Source: Pseudomonadota bacterium
GTDB taxonomy: Bacteria; Pseudomonadota; Gammaproteobacteria; Burkholderiales; Burkholderiaceae_C
Assembly: GCA_021783695.1 (NCBI GenBank)
Contig: JAJXTO010000015.1
Span: forward strand, 1-64,000
Reading direction: 5' to 3'
DNA length: 64,000 bases
The translations under genes and the position numbers were made by a program. The stretch's first letter is position 1. Each line of letters opens with the position of its first letter. Under the pieces are notes generated by a model, which was given only the letters and a program-made list of their open reading frames with translations, was not told the DNA's origin and did not search any database. Below, one piece after another: positions 50,366-60,588 of the stretch.

Positions 50366-53300
50366 CGCGCGTCCTCGTCGGACAGCGCCGCGGTGGGCTG
50401 CGCGGTGCCGAAGGTGCGCGCCCGCCAGGTCGCGGTGCGCGTGGCGAGCCGGTCGAAAGCCAGATAGATCACTGGCGTGGTGAACAGGGTGAGCACCTGC
50501 GACAGCAGCAGCCCGCCGACGATGGCGATGCCCAGCGGCTGCCGCAGCTCCGACCCCATCCCTGTACCCAGCGCCAGCGGCACGGCACCGAACAGCGCGG
50601 CAAAGGTGGTCATCAGGATGGGCCGCAGCCGCAGGTGCGCGGCCTGAAGCATGGCCTCTTCCGGCGGCAGGCCCTGGTTGCGCTGCGCATCGAGCGCAAA
50701 GTCCACCATCAGAATCGCGTTCTTCTGCACGATGCCGATCAGCAGGATGATGCCGATGATGGCGATCACCGTGAGGTCGTGCCCCGTTCCCATCAGCGCC
50801 AGCAGCGCGCCGATGCCGGCCGACGGCAGGGTGGACAAAATGGTGACCGGGTGGATGTAGCTCTCATACAGCACGCCCAACACGATATACATGGTCGCCA
50901 CCGCGGCCAGCAGCAGCCAGAGCTGATTGGACAGTGCCGACTGGAAGGCGCTGGCCGAGCCCTGGAACGCGATCACGTCCGAGGCCGGCAGCGCGGCCTG
51001 ACTGGCCGCCTGCTCGATGGCGTCCACCGCCTCGCCCAGCGACACGCCCGGGGCGAGCTGGAAGGAGATCAGCGCCGCCGGGAACTGGCCAAGATGGTCG
51101 ATGGCCAGCGCCGTCGCGCGCTGCGAGATGGTGGCGATGCTGGAGAGCGGCACCACCTGCCCGCTGCTGCCGGTGAGGTACACATTGTCGAACGCAGCCA
51201 GCGGTCCGCCGGAGCTGCTCCCGCCGTCGCCGTGCCGCCCCAAGGCGGCGGGCGCCCCCCCGGGGGGCAGCGCAGGCGAAGCCGAAGCGTGGGGGCCGTC
51301 CACCCCGTCGCCGTGCCGCCCCAAGGCGGCGGGCGCCCCCCCGGGGGGCAGCGCAGGCGAAGCCGAAGCGTGGGGGCCTTGTCCCACGTCCAGCACCACG
51401 CGATATTGCGCCGACTGGGTGAAGATGGTGGACACCAGCCGCTGGCCGAAGGCGTTGTACAGCGCGCTGTCGATGGCGCTCATGGTGATGCCCAGGCGCG
51501 AGGCCGCGCTGCGGTCGACGTCCACATAGGCCTGCAGGCCCTGATCCTGCAGATCGCTGGTCACGCCCGAGAGCTGCGGCAGCGCCTTGAGCCGGTCCAT
51601 CAGCGCGGTGTTGGCACGAGCGAGTTCTGCGGCGCTGGTGGCCGACAGGCTGAACTGATAGGGGTAGCGGCTGGAGATGTCGTTGATGGTCAGATCCTGC
51701 ACCGGCTGCAGATAGGCGGCAATGCCCTCCACTCTGGCGGCGCGCGCATCGAGCCGCGGAATGAGTGCCTGCACGCGCGGACGTTCATCCAGCGACTTGA
51801 GGTTGATGAGCAGCCGCCCGGTGTTCATGGTGGTGTTCACCCCGTCGATGCCGATGACCGATGACACCGAGGCCACCGCGGGGTCCTGGAGCAGCGCGTC
51901 CACCAGCGCCTGCTGGCGCGCGGCCATGGACTGGAAGGACACGTCCTGCGGCGCCACGGTGGTGGCCTGGATCATGCCCGTGTCCTGCACCGGAAAGAAA
52001 CCCTTGGGAATGAGGATGTAGAGCAGCACGGTGAGCGCCAGCGTGGCCACGGCGAACAGCAGCACCAGCGGCTGATGCCGCAGCACCCAGCGCAGCGCGC
52101 GGGTGTAACTGGCCGACAGCCGCTCGAACAACTCTCCGCTGGCGCGGTACAGGCGGCCCTGTTTTTCTTCGGGCGTATGCCGCAGCAGCCGTGCCGACAG
52201 CATGGGCGTGAAGGTCAGCGACACCACGGCGGAAATGACAATGGCCACCGCCAGGGTGATGGCGAACTCGCGGAACAGCCGCCCCACCACATCCCCCATG
52301 AACAGCAGCGGAATGAGCACGGCAATCAGCGAGAAAGTCAGGGTGATGATGGTGAAGCCGATCTGCCCTGCGCCCTTGAGCGCGGCAACCATCGGGCGCT
52401 CACCGGCCTCGATGTAGCGCGAGATGTTCTCGATCATCACAATGGCGTCGTCCACCACAAAGCCGGTGGCGATGGTCAGCGCCATCAGCGTGAGGGTGTT
52501 GATGGAAAAACCGAACAGATACATCGCGCCAAACGTGCCCACCAGCGCCAGCGGCACCGCGGTGGCGGGAATGAAGGTGGCGCGCACGCTGCGCAGGAAC
52601 ACGAAAATCACCAGCACCACCAGCGCCACGGCCAGCAGCAGCTCGAACTGCACATCGGCAATCGCCGCGCGGATGGTCACGGTGCGGTCGGACAGCACGT
52701 TGAGCCGGGCCGCTGCGGGCAACTGCGTCTGCAGACTGGGCAGCAGCTTGTGAATGGCATCGACCACCGCAATCACATTCGCCCCAGGCTGGCGCTGCAC
52801 ATTGATCACAATGCCCGGTTTGCCGTCCACCATCGCCGCCTGCCAGGCGTTTTCCGCGCCGGTGGCAATCGTCGCCACATCGCCCAGGCGCACTGGCGCG
52901 CCGCCGGAGTAGGCGATGATCATGTCGCGGTATTGCTGCGGCGATTGCAGCTGGTCGTTGGCGTCGATGCTGAACGATTGCTGGCTGCCGCTGATGCTGC
53001 CCTTGGGGCTGTTGACGTTGGCCCCGGTGATCGCGGTGCGGATGCTGTCCATGCTCAGCCCCAGCGCCGCGAGCCCGGCGCCGTTGACCGTCACGCGGAT
53101 GGCCGGCTTGTGCCCGCCCGACAGCGTGACCAGGCCGACCCCCGACACCTGCGACAGCTTCTGGCTCAGCCGCGTGTCGGCCAGGTCGTACAAAGTGGTG
53201 AGCGGCAGGGTGGGTGAGGTGATTCCCAGTGTGATGACCGGCGCGTCGGCCGGGTTGACCTTGGCGTAGATCGGCGGCTGCGGCAGATCGGATGGCAGCA

Positions 53301-53754
53301 GATTGCTCGCGGCGTTGATCGCGGCCTGGACTTCCTGCTCGGCCACGCTGAGTGACAGCGACAGGTCGAAGCGCAGGGTGATGACCGAGGCCCCGCCGGA
53401 GCTGACCGACCACATCTGCGCCAGCCCCGGCATTTGCCCGAACTGCTGCTCCAGAGGCCCGGTGACCGAGGAGGTCATCACATCCGGGCTGGCACCGGGG
53501 TAGAGCGTGGTCACCTGGATGGTGGGGTAATCCACCTCCGGCAGCGCCGCCTGCGGCAAGAGCCTGTAGCCGACGAAGCCGGCCACCAGCACCGCAATCA
53601 TCAGCAGCGTGGTGGCAATCGGCCGCAGGATGAACAGCCGCGACGGACTGGGGCGGTCCGCATCGACTGCGGCGACGTTTTCCGCAAGCAGCGGCAGGTC
53701 GTCGCCTTGGGGCACAGCGGTGGGCTTGCCGTCCTGCGGCGTGCGCATGGTCAT
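50362..53754 (-). CDS. mdtB: RND efflux transporter, MdtB-like, with inserted repeats
   Basis: 1130 residues, about 90 longer than E. coli MdtB. All RND features are present ([38 protein letters not shown]). An extra segment at about residues 790-845 consists of two nearly identical 27-residue units ([20 protein letters not shown], then RHGDG) encoded by a tandem duplicated GC-rich palindromic repeat (51224-51378). It sits in the periplasmic loop between QYRVVLDVG and [12 protein letters not shown], where the E. coli protein has only a few residues. The frame is kept. Whether the pump still works is unknown. The start overlaps the mdtA stop (ATGA). Confidence 0.92.
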   Translation of the reverse strand: MTMRTPQDGKPTAVPQGDDLPLLAENVAAVDADRPSPSRLFILRPIATTLLMIAVLVAGFVGYRLLPQAALPEVDYPTIQVTTLYPGASPDVMTSSVTGPLEQQFGQMPGLAQMWSVSSGGASVITLRFDLSLSLSVAEQEVQAAINAASNLLPSDLPQPPIYAKVNPADAPVITLGITSPTLPLTTLYDLADTRLSQKLSQVSGVGLVTLSGGHKPAIRVTVNGAGLAALGLSMDSIRTAITGANVNSPKGSISGSQQSFSIDANDQLQSPQQYRDMIIAYSGGAPVRLGDVATIATGAENAWQAAMVDGKPGIVINVQRQPGANVIAVVDAIHKLLPSLQTQLPAAARLNVLSDRTVTIRAAIADVQFELLLAVALVVLVIFVFLRSVRATFIPATAVPLALVGTFGAMYLFGFSINTLTLMALTIATGFVVDDAIVMIENISRYIEAGERPMVAALKGAGQIGFTIITLTFSLIAVLIPLLFMGDVVGRLFREFAITLAVAIVISAVVSLTFTPMLSARLLRHTPEEKQGRLYRASGELFERLSASYTRALRWVLRHQPLVLLFAVATLALTVLLYILIPKGFFPVQDTGMIQATTVAPQDVSFQSMAARQQALVDALLQDPAVASVSSVIGIDGVNTTMNTGRLLINLKSLDERPRVQALIPRLDARAARVEGIAAYLQPVQDLTINDISSRYPYQFSLSATSAAELARANTALMDRLKALPQLSGVTSDLQDQGLQAYVDVDRSAASRLGITMSAIDSALYNAFGQRLVSTIFTQSAQYRVVLDVGQGPHASASPALPPGGAPAALGRHGDGVDGPHASASPALPPGGAPAALGRHGDGGSSSGGPLAAFDNVYLTGSSGQVVPLSSIATISQRATALAIDHLGQFPAALISFQLAPGVSLGEAVDAIEQAASQAALPASDVIAFQGSASAFQSALSNQLWLLLAAVATMYIVLGVLYESYIHPVTILSTLPSAGIGALLALMGTGHDLTVIAIIGIILLIGIVQKNAILMVDFALDAQRNQGLPPEEAMLQAAHLRLRPILMTTFAALFGAVPLALGTGMGSELRQPLGIAIVGGLLLSQVLTLFTTPVIYLAFDRLATRTATWRARTFGTAQPTAALSDEDAR
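51224..51378. repeat. Tandem palindromic repeat inserted in the mdtB-like gene
   Basis: Two 74-base copies (51224-51297 and 51305-51378), identical over their length, are repeated with an 81-base period, exactly 27 codons. Each contains the strong palindrome GCGCCCCCCCGGGGGGCAGCGC-like core (centre near 51262 and 51343; arms CCCCCC and GGGGGG) and CCCCAAGGCGGCGGGCG. Such sequences look like the intergenic REP-like palindromes of Burkholderiales. Confidence 0.9.
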
Positions 53755-55040
53755 GGCGCTGCGCTGGCCGCGGGTTTGCGTGCGTGCGGGCGCGTGGCGT
53801 CCTTGCCGCCGCCGCCCGCCGCCTGCACCACCTTCACCTCGCGGCCGTCACGCAGCCGGTCCAGCCCGTCGGTCACCACCCGCTCGCCCGCGTTCAGACC
53901 GCTGACGATCTGCGTGAGGTTGTCGAAGGCCACGCCGGTTTTCACCACCCGCATCGTCACCTTGTTGTCGGCACCAATGACATAGACATAGGTGCCGGGT
54001 GCGCCCACGGCAACCGCCGTGGTCGGCACCACCACGGCGCCGGGGATGGTGCGCACCAGCAGCCGCACATTGACGAACTGGTTGGGGAACAGGGTCAGCG
54101 CCTTGTTGGTGAACTCGGCGCGCAAATTGAGCGTGCCGGTGGCGGCGTTGATCTGGTTGTCCGCAGCAACCAGCTTGCCGGTTTCGAGCAACTGGGTGTT
54201 GCGCGCGTCCCAGGCCTGGGTTTGCAGGCTCTTGCCCGCCATGAGCTGCTGGACCACTTCGCCAATGTTTTGCTGCGGCAGCGCGAAGGTCACGTCCACC
54301 GGCTGCACCTGCGCAATGGTGGCAATCGGCGAGGCCGAGTTGGTGCTGGTGCTGGTGTTGCTGCCCACGGCGCCCGAAGTCGTCACCATATTGCCGGCAT
54401 CCACCGGGCGCAGGCCGACCAGGCCGGCCACTGGCGCGGTGATCCGAGTCCAGCTCAGTTGCAGTTTGGCATTGTCGAGCGCGGCCTTGTTGGCGTCGAG
54501 CGTGGCCTTGAGCTGGGCCACGGTGGTGCGCTGGTCGGAGACCTGCTGTGCCGAAATCGAATCCTGCTGGAGCAGGGTTTCATAGCGCACCAGATCGCCT
54601 TGCGCGCCGCTGAGCTGCGCCTGCGTCTGCTCCACCTGCGCAGCGGCCTGCTCCTCAGCGATGCGGAAAGGCCGCGGGTCGATCTGCGCGAGCAACTGAC
54701 CCGCCTTGACCATCTGCCCCTGCTTGTAGTCCACGCTCTGCAGCAGCCCGGCCACACGCGGCATCACGTTCACATAGCTGCGCGGCGTGACCGTGCCCAG
54801 CGCGGTGAGCCACACCGGCACGGCCTGCGTCTTGGCCGCCGCGGCGGTGACCGGTTGCGGCGGCATCTGACCCTTGCCGTTGCCACCCTTGCCGCCTGGC
54901 ATCTGCGCCTGCGCCGGATGTTCTCCACTCAGAACGGCCAGGCCACCAGCGGCCAGAAGCGCCACGGCCACACCACCCCACAACCAGCGGCGCGTGGCGG
55001 AGGGGGGGCGGTTCGTGGCGGGATTGGAGTGCGGAGTCAT
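53751..55040 (-). CDS. mdtA: RND efflux periplasmic adaptor, MdtA-like
   Basis: 429 residues. An N-terminal membrane anchor ([21 protein letters not shown]) is followed by a Gly/Lys-rich stretch, then barrel-sandwich and coiled-coil hairpin segments ([42 protein letters not shown] as two pieces around residue 90-130; [20 protein letters not shown]) and a beta-barrel domain. It links the inner-membrane pump to the outer-membrane channel. First gene of mdtA-mdtB-mdtC-oprM. ATG 55040 chosen because it starts just before the anchor. Confidence 0.92.
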   Translation of the reverse strand: MTPHSNPATNRPPSATRRWLWGGVAVALLAAGGLAVLSGEHPAQAQMPGGKGGNGKGQMPPQPVTAAAAKTQAVPVWLTALGTVTPRSYVNVMPRVAGLLQSVDYKQGQMVKAGQLLAQIDPRPFRIAEEQAAAQVEQTQAQLSGAQGDLVRYETLLQQDSISAQQVSDQRTTVAQLKATLDANKAALDNAKLQLSWTRITAPVAGLVGLRPVDAGNMVTTSGAVGSNTSTSTNSASPIATIAQVQPVDVTFALPQQNIGEVVQQLMAGKSLQTQAWDARNTQLLETGKLVAADNQINAATGTLNLRAEFTNKALTLFPNQFVNVRLLVRTIPGAVVVPTTAVAVGAPGTYVYVIGADNKVTMRVVKTGVAFDNLTQIVSGLNAGERVVTDGLDRLRDGREVKVVQAAGGGGKDATRPHARKPAASAAP

Positions 55041-55162
55041 GGGCGGGGTGTCACGGAAGAAAGACAGATCGAACAACGGTTTGCACATCCTGCCTGCGCG
55101 ACGTGAAAGCCGTGTGCAGGCCGTGTGAAGAAGTTTGTCGCACAGGCAAACGCTAGCCCGGA

Positions 55163-55759
55163 TCAGGCCTTGGGCTGGCGCTGATGCTTCCAGTACACCT
55201 CGGTGCTGGCGGCGTCGCCTGCGCGGTTCAAGGTGCGCGCCAGCACGAACAGCAGGTCGGAAAGGCGGTTGAGGTATTGCAGCAATTCTCCGCGCAGTGC
55301 CGGGGCGGCGTCTGCGCTGGCCGCAGCGTTCGTGGCTTCGCACGCGACCGCCACCACCGCGCGCTCGGCGCGCCGCGCCACCGTGCGGCAAATGTGAGCC
55401 TGCGACGCCGCGGGCGTGCCGCCGGGCAGAATGAACTCGGCCAGCGGCGGCAGTTTGGCGTTGTAGCCTTTCAGCGCGTCATCGAGCGCGGCCACCTGCT
55501 CGGGCTTGAGCAGGGTCATTCCTGGCACCGACAGCTCGCCGCCGAGGTCGAACAGATCGTGCTGCACCTGCAGCAGCAGCGCGTCGATGGCGCCTGGCAG
55601 CCCCATGCTGCGCAGCAGCCCGAGGTGGGAGTTGAGCTCGTCCACCTCGCCCAGGGCGTGGATGCGCGCCGCAGACTTCAGGCAGCGCGAGCCGTCCCCC
55701 AGTCCGGTCGTGCCGGCGTCGCCGGTGCGGGTCGTGATGGCGGTGAGGCGGTGGCCCAT
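55163..55759 (-). CDS. Corrinoid ATP:cob(I)alamin adenosyltransferase (PduO type)
   Basis: 198 residues. The N-terminal motif TRTGDAGTTGLGDGSR binds ATP, and RAERAVVAV with LLQYLNRLSDLLFVLAR completes the PduO-type signature. It makes adenosylcobalamin, the cofactor of ethanolamine ammonia-lyase and other mutases. ATG 55759 follows a GGAGAAG site. It is divergent from the flavoprotein gene at 55835. Confidence 0.92.
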   Translation of the reverse strand: MGHRLTAITTRTGDAGTTGLGDGSRCLKSAARIHALGEVDELNSHLGLLRSMGLPGAIDALLLQVQHDLFDLGGELSVPGMTLLKPEQVAALDDALKGYNAKLPPLAEFILPGGTPAASQAHICRTVARRAERAVVAVACEATNAAASADAAPALRGELLQYLNRLSDLLFVLARTLNRAGDAASTEVYWKHQRQPKA

Positions 55760-55834
55760 CTGGTCTTCTCCAATTGCGTGAACGTCGTATTCTTGTCGAA
55801 ACAGACAAACCCCGCGTTTGCAAGGACTGCCGCC

Positions 55835-57241
55835 ATGAACGCCCCCACCACCCCCCACATCCTCTCCCGCCCCGCTCCGCCAGCCTTGCTCGACGCCCTG
55901 GCCGCGCGCTTTGGCGCGCAGTGCTCCACCGCGATGGCCGTGCGCGCGCAGCACGGGCGCGACGAATCACCCTTCGACGTGCCGCCCCCCGCCGCCGTGG
56001 TGTTCTGCCAGAGCACCGAGGACGTGGCCGACGCGGTGAAGCTGGCCGCCGCGCACGACTACCCGGTCATCGCCTTCGGCGCGGGCTCCTCACTCGAAGG
56101 CCAGTTGCTCGCGGTGCAGGGCGGCATCAGCCTCGACCTCACGCGCATGAACCGTGTGCTCGATGTGGCCGCCGCCGACATGCTCGTCACCGTGCAGGCT
56201 GGAGTCACCCGGCTGCAGCTGGGCGACGAACTGCGCCACACCGGCCTGTTCTTTCCCATCGACCCCGGCGCCGACGCCACCCTGGGCGGCATGACCGCCA
56301 CCCGCGCCAGCGGCACCAACGCCGTGCGCTACGGCACTATGCGCGACAACGTGCTGGCGCTCACCGTGGTGCTGGCCGATGGCCGCGTGGTGCGCACCGG
56401 CACCCGGGCGCGCAAGAGCAGCGCGGGCTACGACCTCACTCGCCTCATCGTCGGCAGCGAAGGCACGTTGGGCATCGTCACCGAAGTCACCCTGCGCCTG
56501 TATCCGCAGCCCGAGGCCGTGGCCGCCGCCGTGTGTTCCTTCCCGGATGTGGCGCAGGCGGTGGACTGCACCATCGCCATCATCCAGGCCGGCATTCCCA
56601 TCGCCCGCGTGGAACTGATGGACGCAGGCGCGGTGCGCGCCGTCAACGCCCACGATCACCTCGACCTGCCCGAAAAGCCGCTGCTGCTGATGGAATTCCA
56701 TGGCTCGCCAGCCGGCGTGCGTGAACAGGCCGAGGCCGTCCAGGCGCTCGCCGCTGAACATCAGGGCAGCGACTTCGCCTGGGCCGACACACCGGAAGAG
56801 CGCAGCAGGCTATGGAAGGCGCGGCACCATGCGTATCTGTCGGCACTGCAGATGAAACCCGGCTGCCGCTGCGTCACCACCGACACCTGCGTGCCCATTT
56901 CGCGGCTGGCCGAGAGCATCAACGCCACCATTCTTGAAGCCGACCAGGCCGGGCTGCCCTACTTCGTCGTCGGCCATGTGGGCGACGGCAATTACCACAT
57001 CGGCTACCTCATCGACCCCGCCAAACCCGAAGAACGCGAGCTGGCCGAGCGCCTTAACGCCCAGCTCGTGCGCCGCGCCCTGCAGCTTGGCGGCACCTGC
57101 AGCGGCGAACACGGCATCGGCCTGCACAAGCAGGACTTCCTGCGCGAAGAAGCAGGCGACGACACCCTCGACCTGATGCGCGCCATCAAACACGCGCTCG
57201 ACCCGAAGGGCATCCTCAATCCGGGGAAGATTTTTGCGTAG
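55835..57241 (+). CDS. FAD-linked oxidase, D-lactate dehydrogenase (cytochrome) type
   Basis: 468 residues. FAD-binding PCMH domain (YPVIAFGAGSSLEGQLLAVQGG, about residue 80; GMTATRASGTNAVRYGTM) and C-terminal domain with GHVGDGNYHIGYLID and GEHGIGLHKQDFL, the zinc/substrate region of the Dld2/GlcD group. It should oxidise D-lactate or a related 2-hydroxy acid. Unlike glcD it stands without GlcE/GlcF partners. ATG 55835 is chosen; the frame is open far upstream opposite the adenosyltransferase gene. Confidence 0.9.
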   Translation: MNAPTTPHILSRPAPPALLDALAARFGAQCSTAMAVRAQHGRDESPFDVPPPAAVVFCQSTEDVADAVKLAAAHDYPVIAFGAGSSLEGQLLAVQGGISLDLTRMNRVLDVAAADMLVTVQAGVTRLQLGDELRHTGLFFPIDPGADATLGGMTATRASGTNAVRYGTMRDNVLALTVVLADGRVVRTGTRARKSSAGYDLTRLIVGSEGTLGIVTEVTLRLYPQPEAVAAAVCSFPDVAQAVDCTIAIIQAGIPIARVELMDAGAVRAVNAHDHLDLPEKPLLLMEFHGSPAGVREQAEAVQALAAEHQGSDFAWADTPEERSRLWKARHHAYLSALQMKPGCRCVTTDTCVPISRLAESINATILEADQAGLPYFVVGHVGDGNYHIGYLIDPAKPEERELAERLNAQLVRRALQLGGTCSGEHGIGLHKQDFLREEAGDDTLDLMRAIKHALDPKGILNPGKIFA

Positions 57242-57266
57242 CGACAGTGTTCGGGACAACATCGTC

Positions 57267-57674
57267 ATGTTCACCTACCTCATGCTCGGCACCAACGATC
57301 TGGCGCGATCCGCTGCGTTCTACGACCCGGTGCTGGCCGCGCTCGGCCACGCGCGCTGCATCACCGAAGATGACGATCCCACGCACGAAATCGGCTGGGG
57401 CCGCTATGCCGACGAGGGTCGCGTGGAATTGGCGCTCTGGCTGTGCAAGCCATTCAACGGCCAACCCGCCACCGCAGGCAACGGCAGCATGGTGGCCCTG
57501 GCCGCAAACAGCCGCGCGCAGGTCGATGCCTTCCACGACGTCGCGCTGGTGCATGGCGGCAGCAGCGAAGGCGCACCGGGCCTTCGCCCGTGCTACGGCC
57601 CCGATTTTTACGCCGCCTATGTGCGCGACCCCGACGGCAACAAGCTCGCCGCCGTGTGCCGCGCTGCGGGCTGA
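57267..57674 (+). CDS. VOC-family (glyoxalase/bleomycin-resistance-like) protein
   Basis: 135 residues with two beta-alpha-beta-beta-beta modules: MFTYLMLGTNDLARSAAFYDPVLAALGH at the start and YGPDFYAAYVRDPDGNKLAAVC at the end. VOC proteins bind a metal and act as lyases, dioxygenases or binding proteins. The specific role is unknown. ATG 57267 starts 25 bases after the flavoprotein stop, suggesting one transcript. Confidence 0.83.
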   Translation: MFTYLMLGTNDLARSAAFYDPVLAALGHARCITEDDDPTHEIGWGRYADEGRVELALWLCKPFNGQPATAGNGSMVALAANSRAQVDAFHDVALVHGGSSEGAPGLRPCYGPDFYAAYVRDPDGNKLAAVCRAAG

Positions 57675-58015
57675 CCGCCCCACCCCACATCGCTCGCGCC
57701 AGGCTCAACCGCGGACTTGCCTCGATAGACGCCGCGCCGACCCGCACAGCACTGTCGCCATGCCCCCCACCTGCACAGTCCGCGCCGCCCGTCCTGTAGC
57801 GCCGAAGCCGCGTTCGGTCTGGCCGCTGACGCAGCGCGCTTCACGCCGCTGCTTCGCGGCTAGTCCTCTGCATCATTGAAAAGCCCCCCTTTGCTGGGGA
57901 AATGGGGCATGGGCAAGATGAATCTGCGCGTGGCAGAGCGAGATCAACTGGAGGCGATCGTGCGCAGTCGGACGATGCGCGCCGTCGGCGTACGCAGATC
58001 GAAGTCGATCTCATT
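57675..58015. other. Intergenic region with decayed sequence
   Basis: About 340 bases between the convergent VOC and HPP/CBS genes. The right part holds a transposase remnant (57918-58010). I see no gene, clear terminator or repeat in 57675-57917. Confidence 0.5.
57918..58010 (+). pseudogene. N-terminal remnant of an IS630-like transposase
   Basis: From ATG 57918 the frame reads MNLRVAERDQLEAIVRSRTM then RAVGVRRSK, similar to the N-terminus (helix-turn-helix) of IS630-family transposases. After about 30 residues similarity stops and the frame ends at 58118 inside the antisense of the next gene. No terminal inverted repeats are visible, so this is only a fragment. Confidence 0.5.
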
Positions 58016-59086
58016 TCAGTCCGTGGCCTGCTGCGAGGGGCGATGCAGGGCGCGCATCACATCACTTTGCGTGATCATGCCCACCAGCCGTGCCGAGGCG
58101 TCGATGACCGGAATGTGATGGTGGCCGCTGCCCGCAAACAAGGGGATCAGCTCGGACAGATGCCGCGTTTCCGACACTACACGCACCTGCCGCGTCATGC
58201 GCGCGGCGACGGGCATCGCGGATTCGCGCATGGCACTGGGTGCCGCATCGGGGTCGATGCGCAGGTCCGCTGCGGTGACGATGCCGATGACCTGCCGGTG
58301 CTTGTCAATCACCGGAAGCGCCTTGATGCCGTGCTCCTCCAGCCGGAGTAGCGCCTGCGCCACGCTCTCATCGGGGCGGGCAGATTGCACGTCGCGCCGC
58401 ATGATGTCGCTGCAGCGCACGCTGTCGAGCCGCTGTTGGTAGGCCTGCGTCTGCGCGTCCTCCAGCAGGCCGCGCAGGGTGGTGCGGTCGATGTCGAGCA
58501 CTTCGCCGTAGCGGGCAACGGCGGCGTCGATGGCGCTGGAGAGTTCGTCCGCATTGGGCAGGACGGCGTCGGCCGCAGGCTGCGGCGCAGGATGTGGCCT
58601 GCGCGTGGCCGCATGCCACGACATCGCGCCGAGCACGAGCAAGGCCGAATTCAATGCAACCGGCACGAAAGCGAAGCGCCAGTCCGTGGTGTGCGTCAGC
58701 ACGGCCAGCAAGGCAGCAGCCCCGCCCGGGGGATGCAGACAGCGCGCTTGCTGCATCAGCGCAATCGCCCCGCCGACGGCCACCCCGGCCGCCAGCCAGG
58801 GTGGGCCGATCCAGACAGCGCAGGCAATGCCCACCAGCGTGCCGATGGTGTTGCCACCAATCACCGACCACGGCCTCCCCAGTGGGCTGCTTGGCAGTGC
58901 GAACACAATGACAGCGCTCGCCCCGATGGGCGCCACCAGCCAGGGCACATGCGCCCATCCGCCGCTGCCCTCAATCCGCTGGCTGATCCAGCCAACCACG
59001 GCAATGCCGAGCAAGCCACCGACTGCAACACGCGCCCATTCCAGGACGCCGATGCGCGGGCTTCCGGTCGCCTGCGCCGCTCTCAT
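58016..59086 (-). CDS. HPP-family membrane protein with two CBS domains
   Basis: 356 residues. The N-terminal HPP domain (about 1-175) has four membrane helices and the family's HPP motif within CLHPPGGAAALLAVLTH. A linker leads to a CBS pair (CSDIMRRDVQSARPDESVAQALLRLEEHGIKALPVID in two pieces, about 225-290, and VVSETRHLSELIPLFAGSGHHHIPVI, about 300-350) that should bind adenine nucleotides. HPP proteins are linked to nitrite transport in plants and cyanobacteria; the role here is unknown. Its ATG overlaps the msrA stop (ATGA). Confidence 0.87.
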   Translation of the reverse strand: MRAAQATGSPRIGVLEWARVAVGGLLGIAVVGWISQRIEGSGGWAHVPWLVAPIGASAVIVFALPSSPLGRPWSVIGGNTIGTLVGIACAVWIGPPWLAAGVAVGGAIALMQQARCLHPPGGAAALLAVLTHTTDWRFAFVPVALNSALLVLGAMSWHAATRRPHPAPQPAADAVLPNADELSSAIDAAVARYGEVLDIDRTTLRGLLEDAQTQAYQQRLDSVRCSDIMRRDVQSARPDESVAQALLRLEEHGIKALPVIDKHRQVIGIVTAADLRIDPDAAPSAMRESAMPVAARMTRQVRVVSETRHLSELIPLFAGSGHHHIPVIDASARLVGMITQSDVMRALHRPSQQATD

Positions 59087-59688
59087 GCGCCAGGCCGCAG
59101 CAGGGCGGCATAGCGCATGCGCAGCTTGTCCACCTTGGGGGCGATGACGGCGGCGCAATAGCCCTGATAGGGGTGATGCGCAAAGTAATCCTGATGCTCC
59201 ACTTCGGCGGGGCTGTAGTTCGATTCGGGTTCGATCTCAGTCACGATGGGGTCGGCAAACAGCTTTTGTGCGCTCAGCGTCTGCACGAAACTGCGCACCG
59301 CCGCCAATTGCGCCGCGTCATGGGTGTAAATGCCCGAGCGGTACTGCGGCCCGACATCATTGCCCTGCCGGTTGAGCGTGGTCGGGTCGTGCATGGCAAA
59401 AAACACCTCAAGCGCTGCGCTGAGCGGGAGCACATCCGGATCGAAGTCCAGGCGGATGACTTCGGCATGCCCGGTGCGACCGGTGCAGACCTCGCGATAA
59501 CTCGGGCGCACGATGTGGCCATTGCTGTAACCGCACTCCACGCGCAGCACACCGATCAAGGGGCGATACGCGGCGTCGAGGCACCAGAAGCAACCCCCGG
59601 CGAGGGTGATGCGCTGTGGAAGCGAGGGCAGGGCGGAAGTGGGCATGGCGTCTGGGGGGGGTGCGGCGATTTGTCGCGGTTCGAACAT
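59083..59688 (-). CDS. msrA: Peptide methionine sulfoxide reductase A
   Basis: 201 residues. The catalytic motif GGCFWCLDAAY (about residue 32) and family segments VECGYSNGHIVRPSYREVCTGRTGHAE and YFAHHPYQGYC are clear. It reduces methionine-S-sulfoxide in proteins with thioredoxin. No signal peptide, so cytosolic. I used ATG 59688; ATG 59646 (MPTSALPSLPQ) is an equally short alternative and neither has a strong ribosome-binding site. It is translationally coupled to the HPP/CBS gene. Confidence 0.93.
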   Translation of the reverse strand: MFEPRQIAAPPPDAMPTSALPSLPQRITLAGGCFWCLDAAYRPLIGVLRVECGYSNGHIVRPSYREVCTGRTGHAEVIRLDFDPDVLPLSAALEVFFAMHDPTTLNRQGNDVGPQYRSGIYTHDAAQLAAVRSFVQTLSAQKLFADPIVTEIEPESNYSPAEVEHQDYFAHHPYQGYCAAVIAPKVDKLRMRYAALLRPGA

Positions 59689-59783
59689 TGTCCGGTGCTG
59701 ACAAAATACACAGTTTATGAGGTGATTTTCGCTCACATTCCGCAGCGAATGCCCGCAGACCCCTGATCCAGAGGAGAGAACAA

Positions 59784-60305
59784 ATGATGAAGCGCTTGAT
59801 GCGTGCGCGCCGTTGGCTGACCAGTGGCGCAGCCACGCTGATGCTGTTGAGTGCGGCACCTGCCGCCGTGGCGCAGCGTGCAGGAGACATCGAAGTGGCA
59901 CAGGCGCAGGCCTTGCCGTCCATTCCAGGAGCCCGCAACGGCGGCGGGTTTCTCACCATCGTCAACCACGGCAAGTCGGACGACAAGATCGTGGCTGCGG
60001 CCTCTCCGGTCTGCGGGCATGTGGAACTGCACACCATGAGCATGGAGAACAACATCATGCGCATGCGCGAAGTCGGCGACATTCCGCTGCCAGCGGGAAA
60101 AACCCTGCGCATGCAGCCGGGGTCGGGCTACCACCTGATGTTCATGGATCTGAAGGAACCGCTGAAAGTTGGCGCCACGGTGCCGGTCACGGTGAAGTTC
60201 GCCGGAGGCGGCCAACTGGAATTGCAGTTCAAGGTGGAGCCGCGCGACAAAATCGCAGGTGGCAGTGCCATGCCGGGCAAAGGCATGCAGGGTGGCATGC
60301 GCTGA
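59784..60305 (+). CDS. Periplasmic copper chaperone (PCu(A)C family)
   Basis: 173 residues with a signal peptide (to about AVAQ, residue 31). The Cu(I) motif H-x-M...H-x-M is present (VELHTMSMENNIMRMREVG and GSGYHLMFMDL), and the tail is Met-rich (AMPGKGMQGGMR). PCu(A)C proteins deliver copper to the Cu-A site of cytochrome oxidase. The usual SCO partner is not adjacent. GAGGAGAG precedes the doubled ATG. Divergent from msrA. Confidence 0.9.
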   Translation: MMKRLMRARRWLTSGAATLMLLSAAPAAVAQRAGDIEVAQAQALPSIPGARNGGGFLTIVNHGKSDDKIVAAASPVCGHVELHTMSMENNIMRMREVGDIPLPAGKTLRMQPGSGYHLMFMDLKEPLKVGATVPVTVKFAGGGQLELQFKVEPRDKIAGGSAMPGKGMQGGMR

Positions 60306-60325
60306 TTTTTACTGCAGAAACGAAT

Positions 60326-60354
60326 CGGGCCGCAACCAGAAGGTGTGCGGCCCG
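60326..60354 (+). terminator. Hairpin after the copper chaperone
   Basis: CGGGCCGCA (60326-60334) pairs perfectly with TGCGGCCCG (60346-60354) around 11 bases, 20 bases past the stop codon. There is no T-run, so termination may be Rho-assisted. A further palindrome GCCCGGGTTCAACCCGGGC lies at 60427-60445. Nothing else is visible before the ubiD end at 60589. Confidence 0.45.
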
Positions 60355-60588
60355 GGGGTCCGACAGTCGGGTTTGCTGCCGCCTGTCAAGCTCATGCAGG
60401 GATGCATGATGGGGGGTCTTCCAACAGCCCGGGTTCAACCCGGGCCGTCTGCCGAAGCAGCCGAACTGCAACGACGCCCCCAACGTACTCCCTCGGCAAA
60501 GCCAGCGTCAAGACAAACACGACTCGCGCGTGGGGAGATGATTTCGGGGCGGGAAGTTCGGCACGCGGTCCCGCTGTTCTGAAACGGT

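Noticed and set aside
60427-60445. T-loop-like sequence GGGTTCAACCC suggesting a tRNA
   Set aside because: It is a simple palindrome; no acceptor, D or anticodon arms can be built around it.
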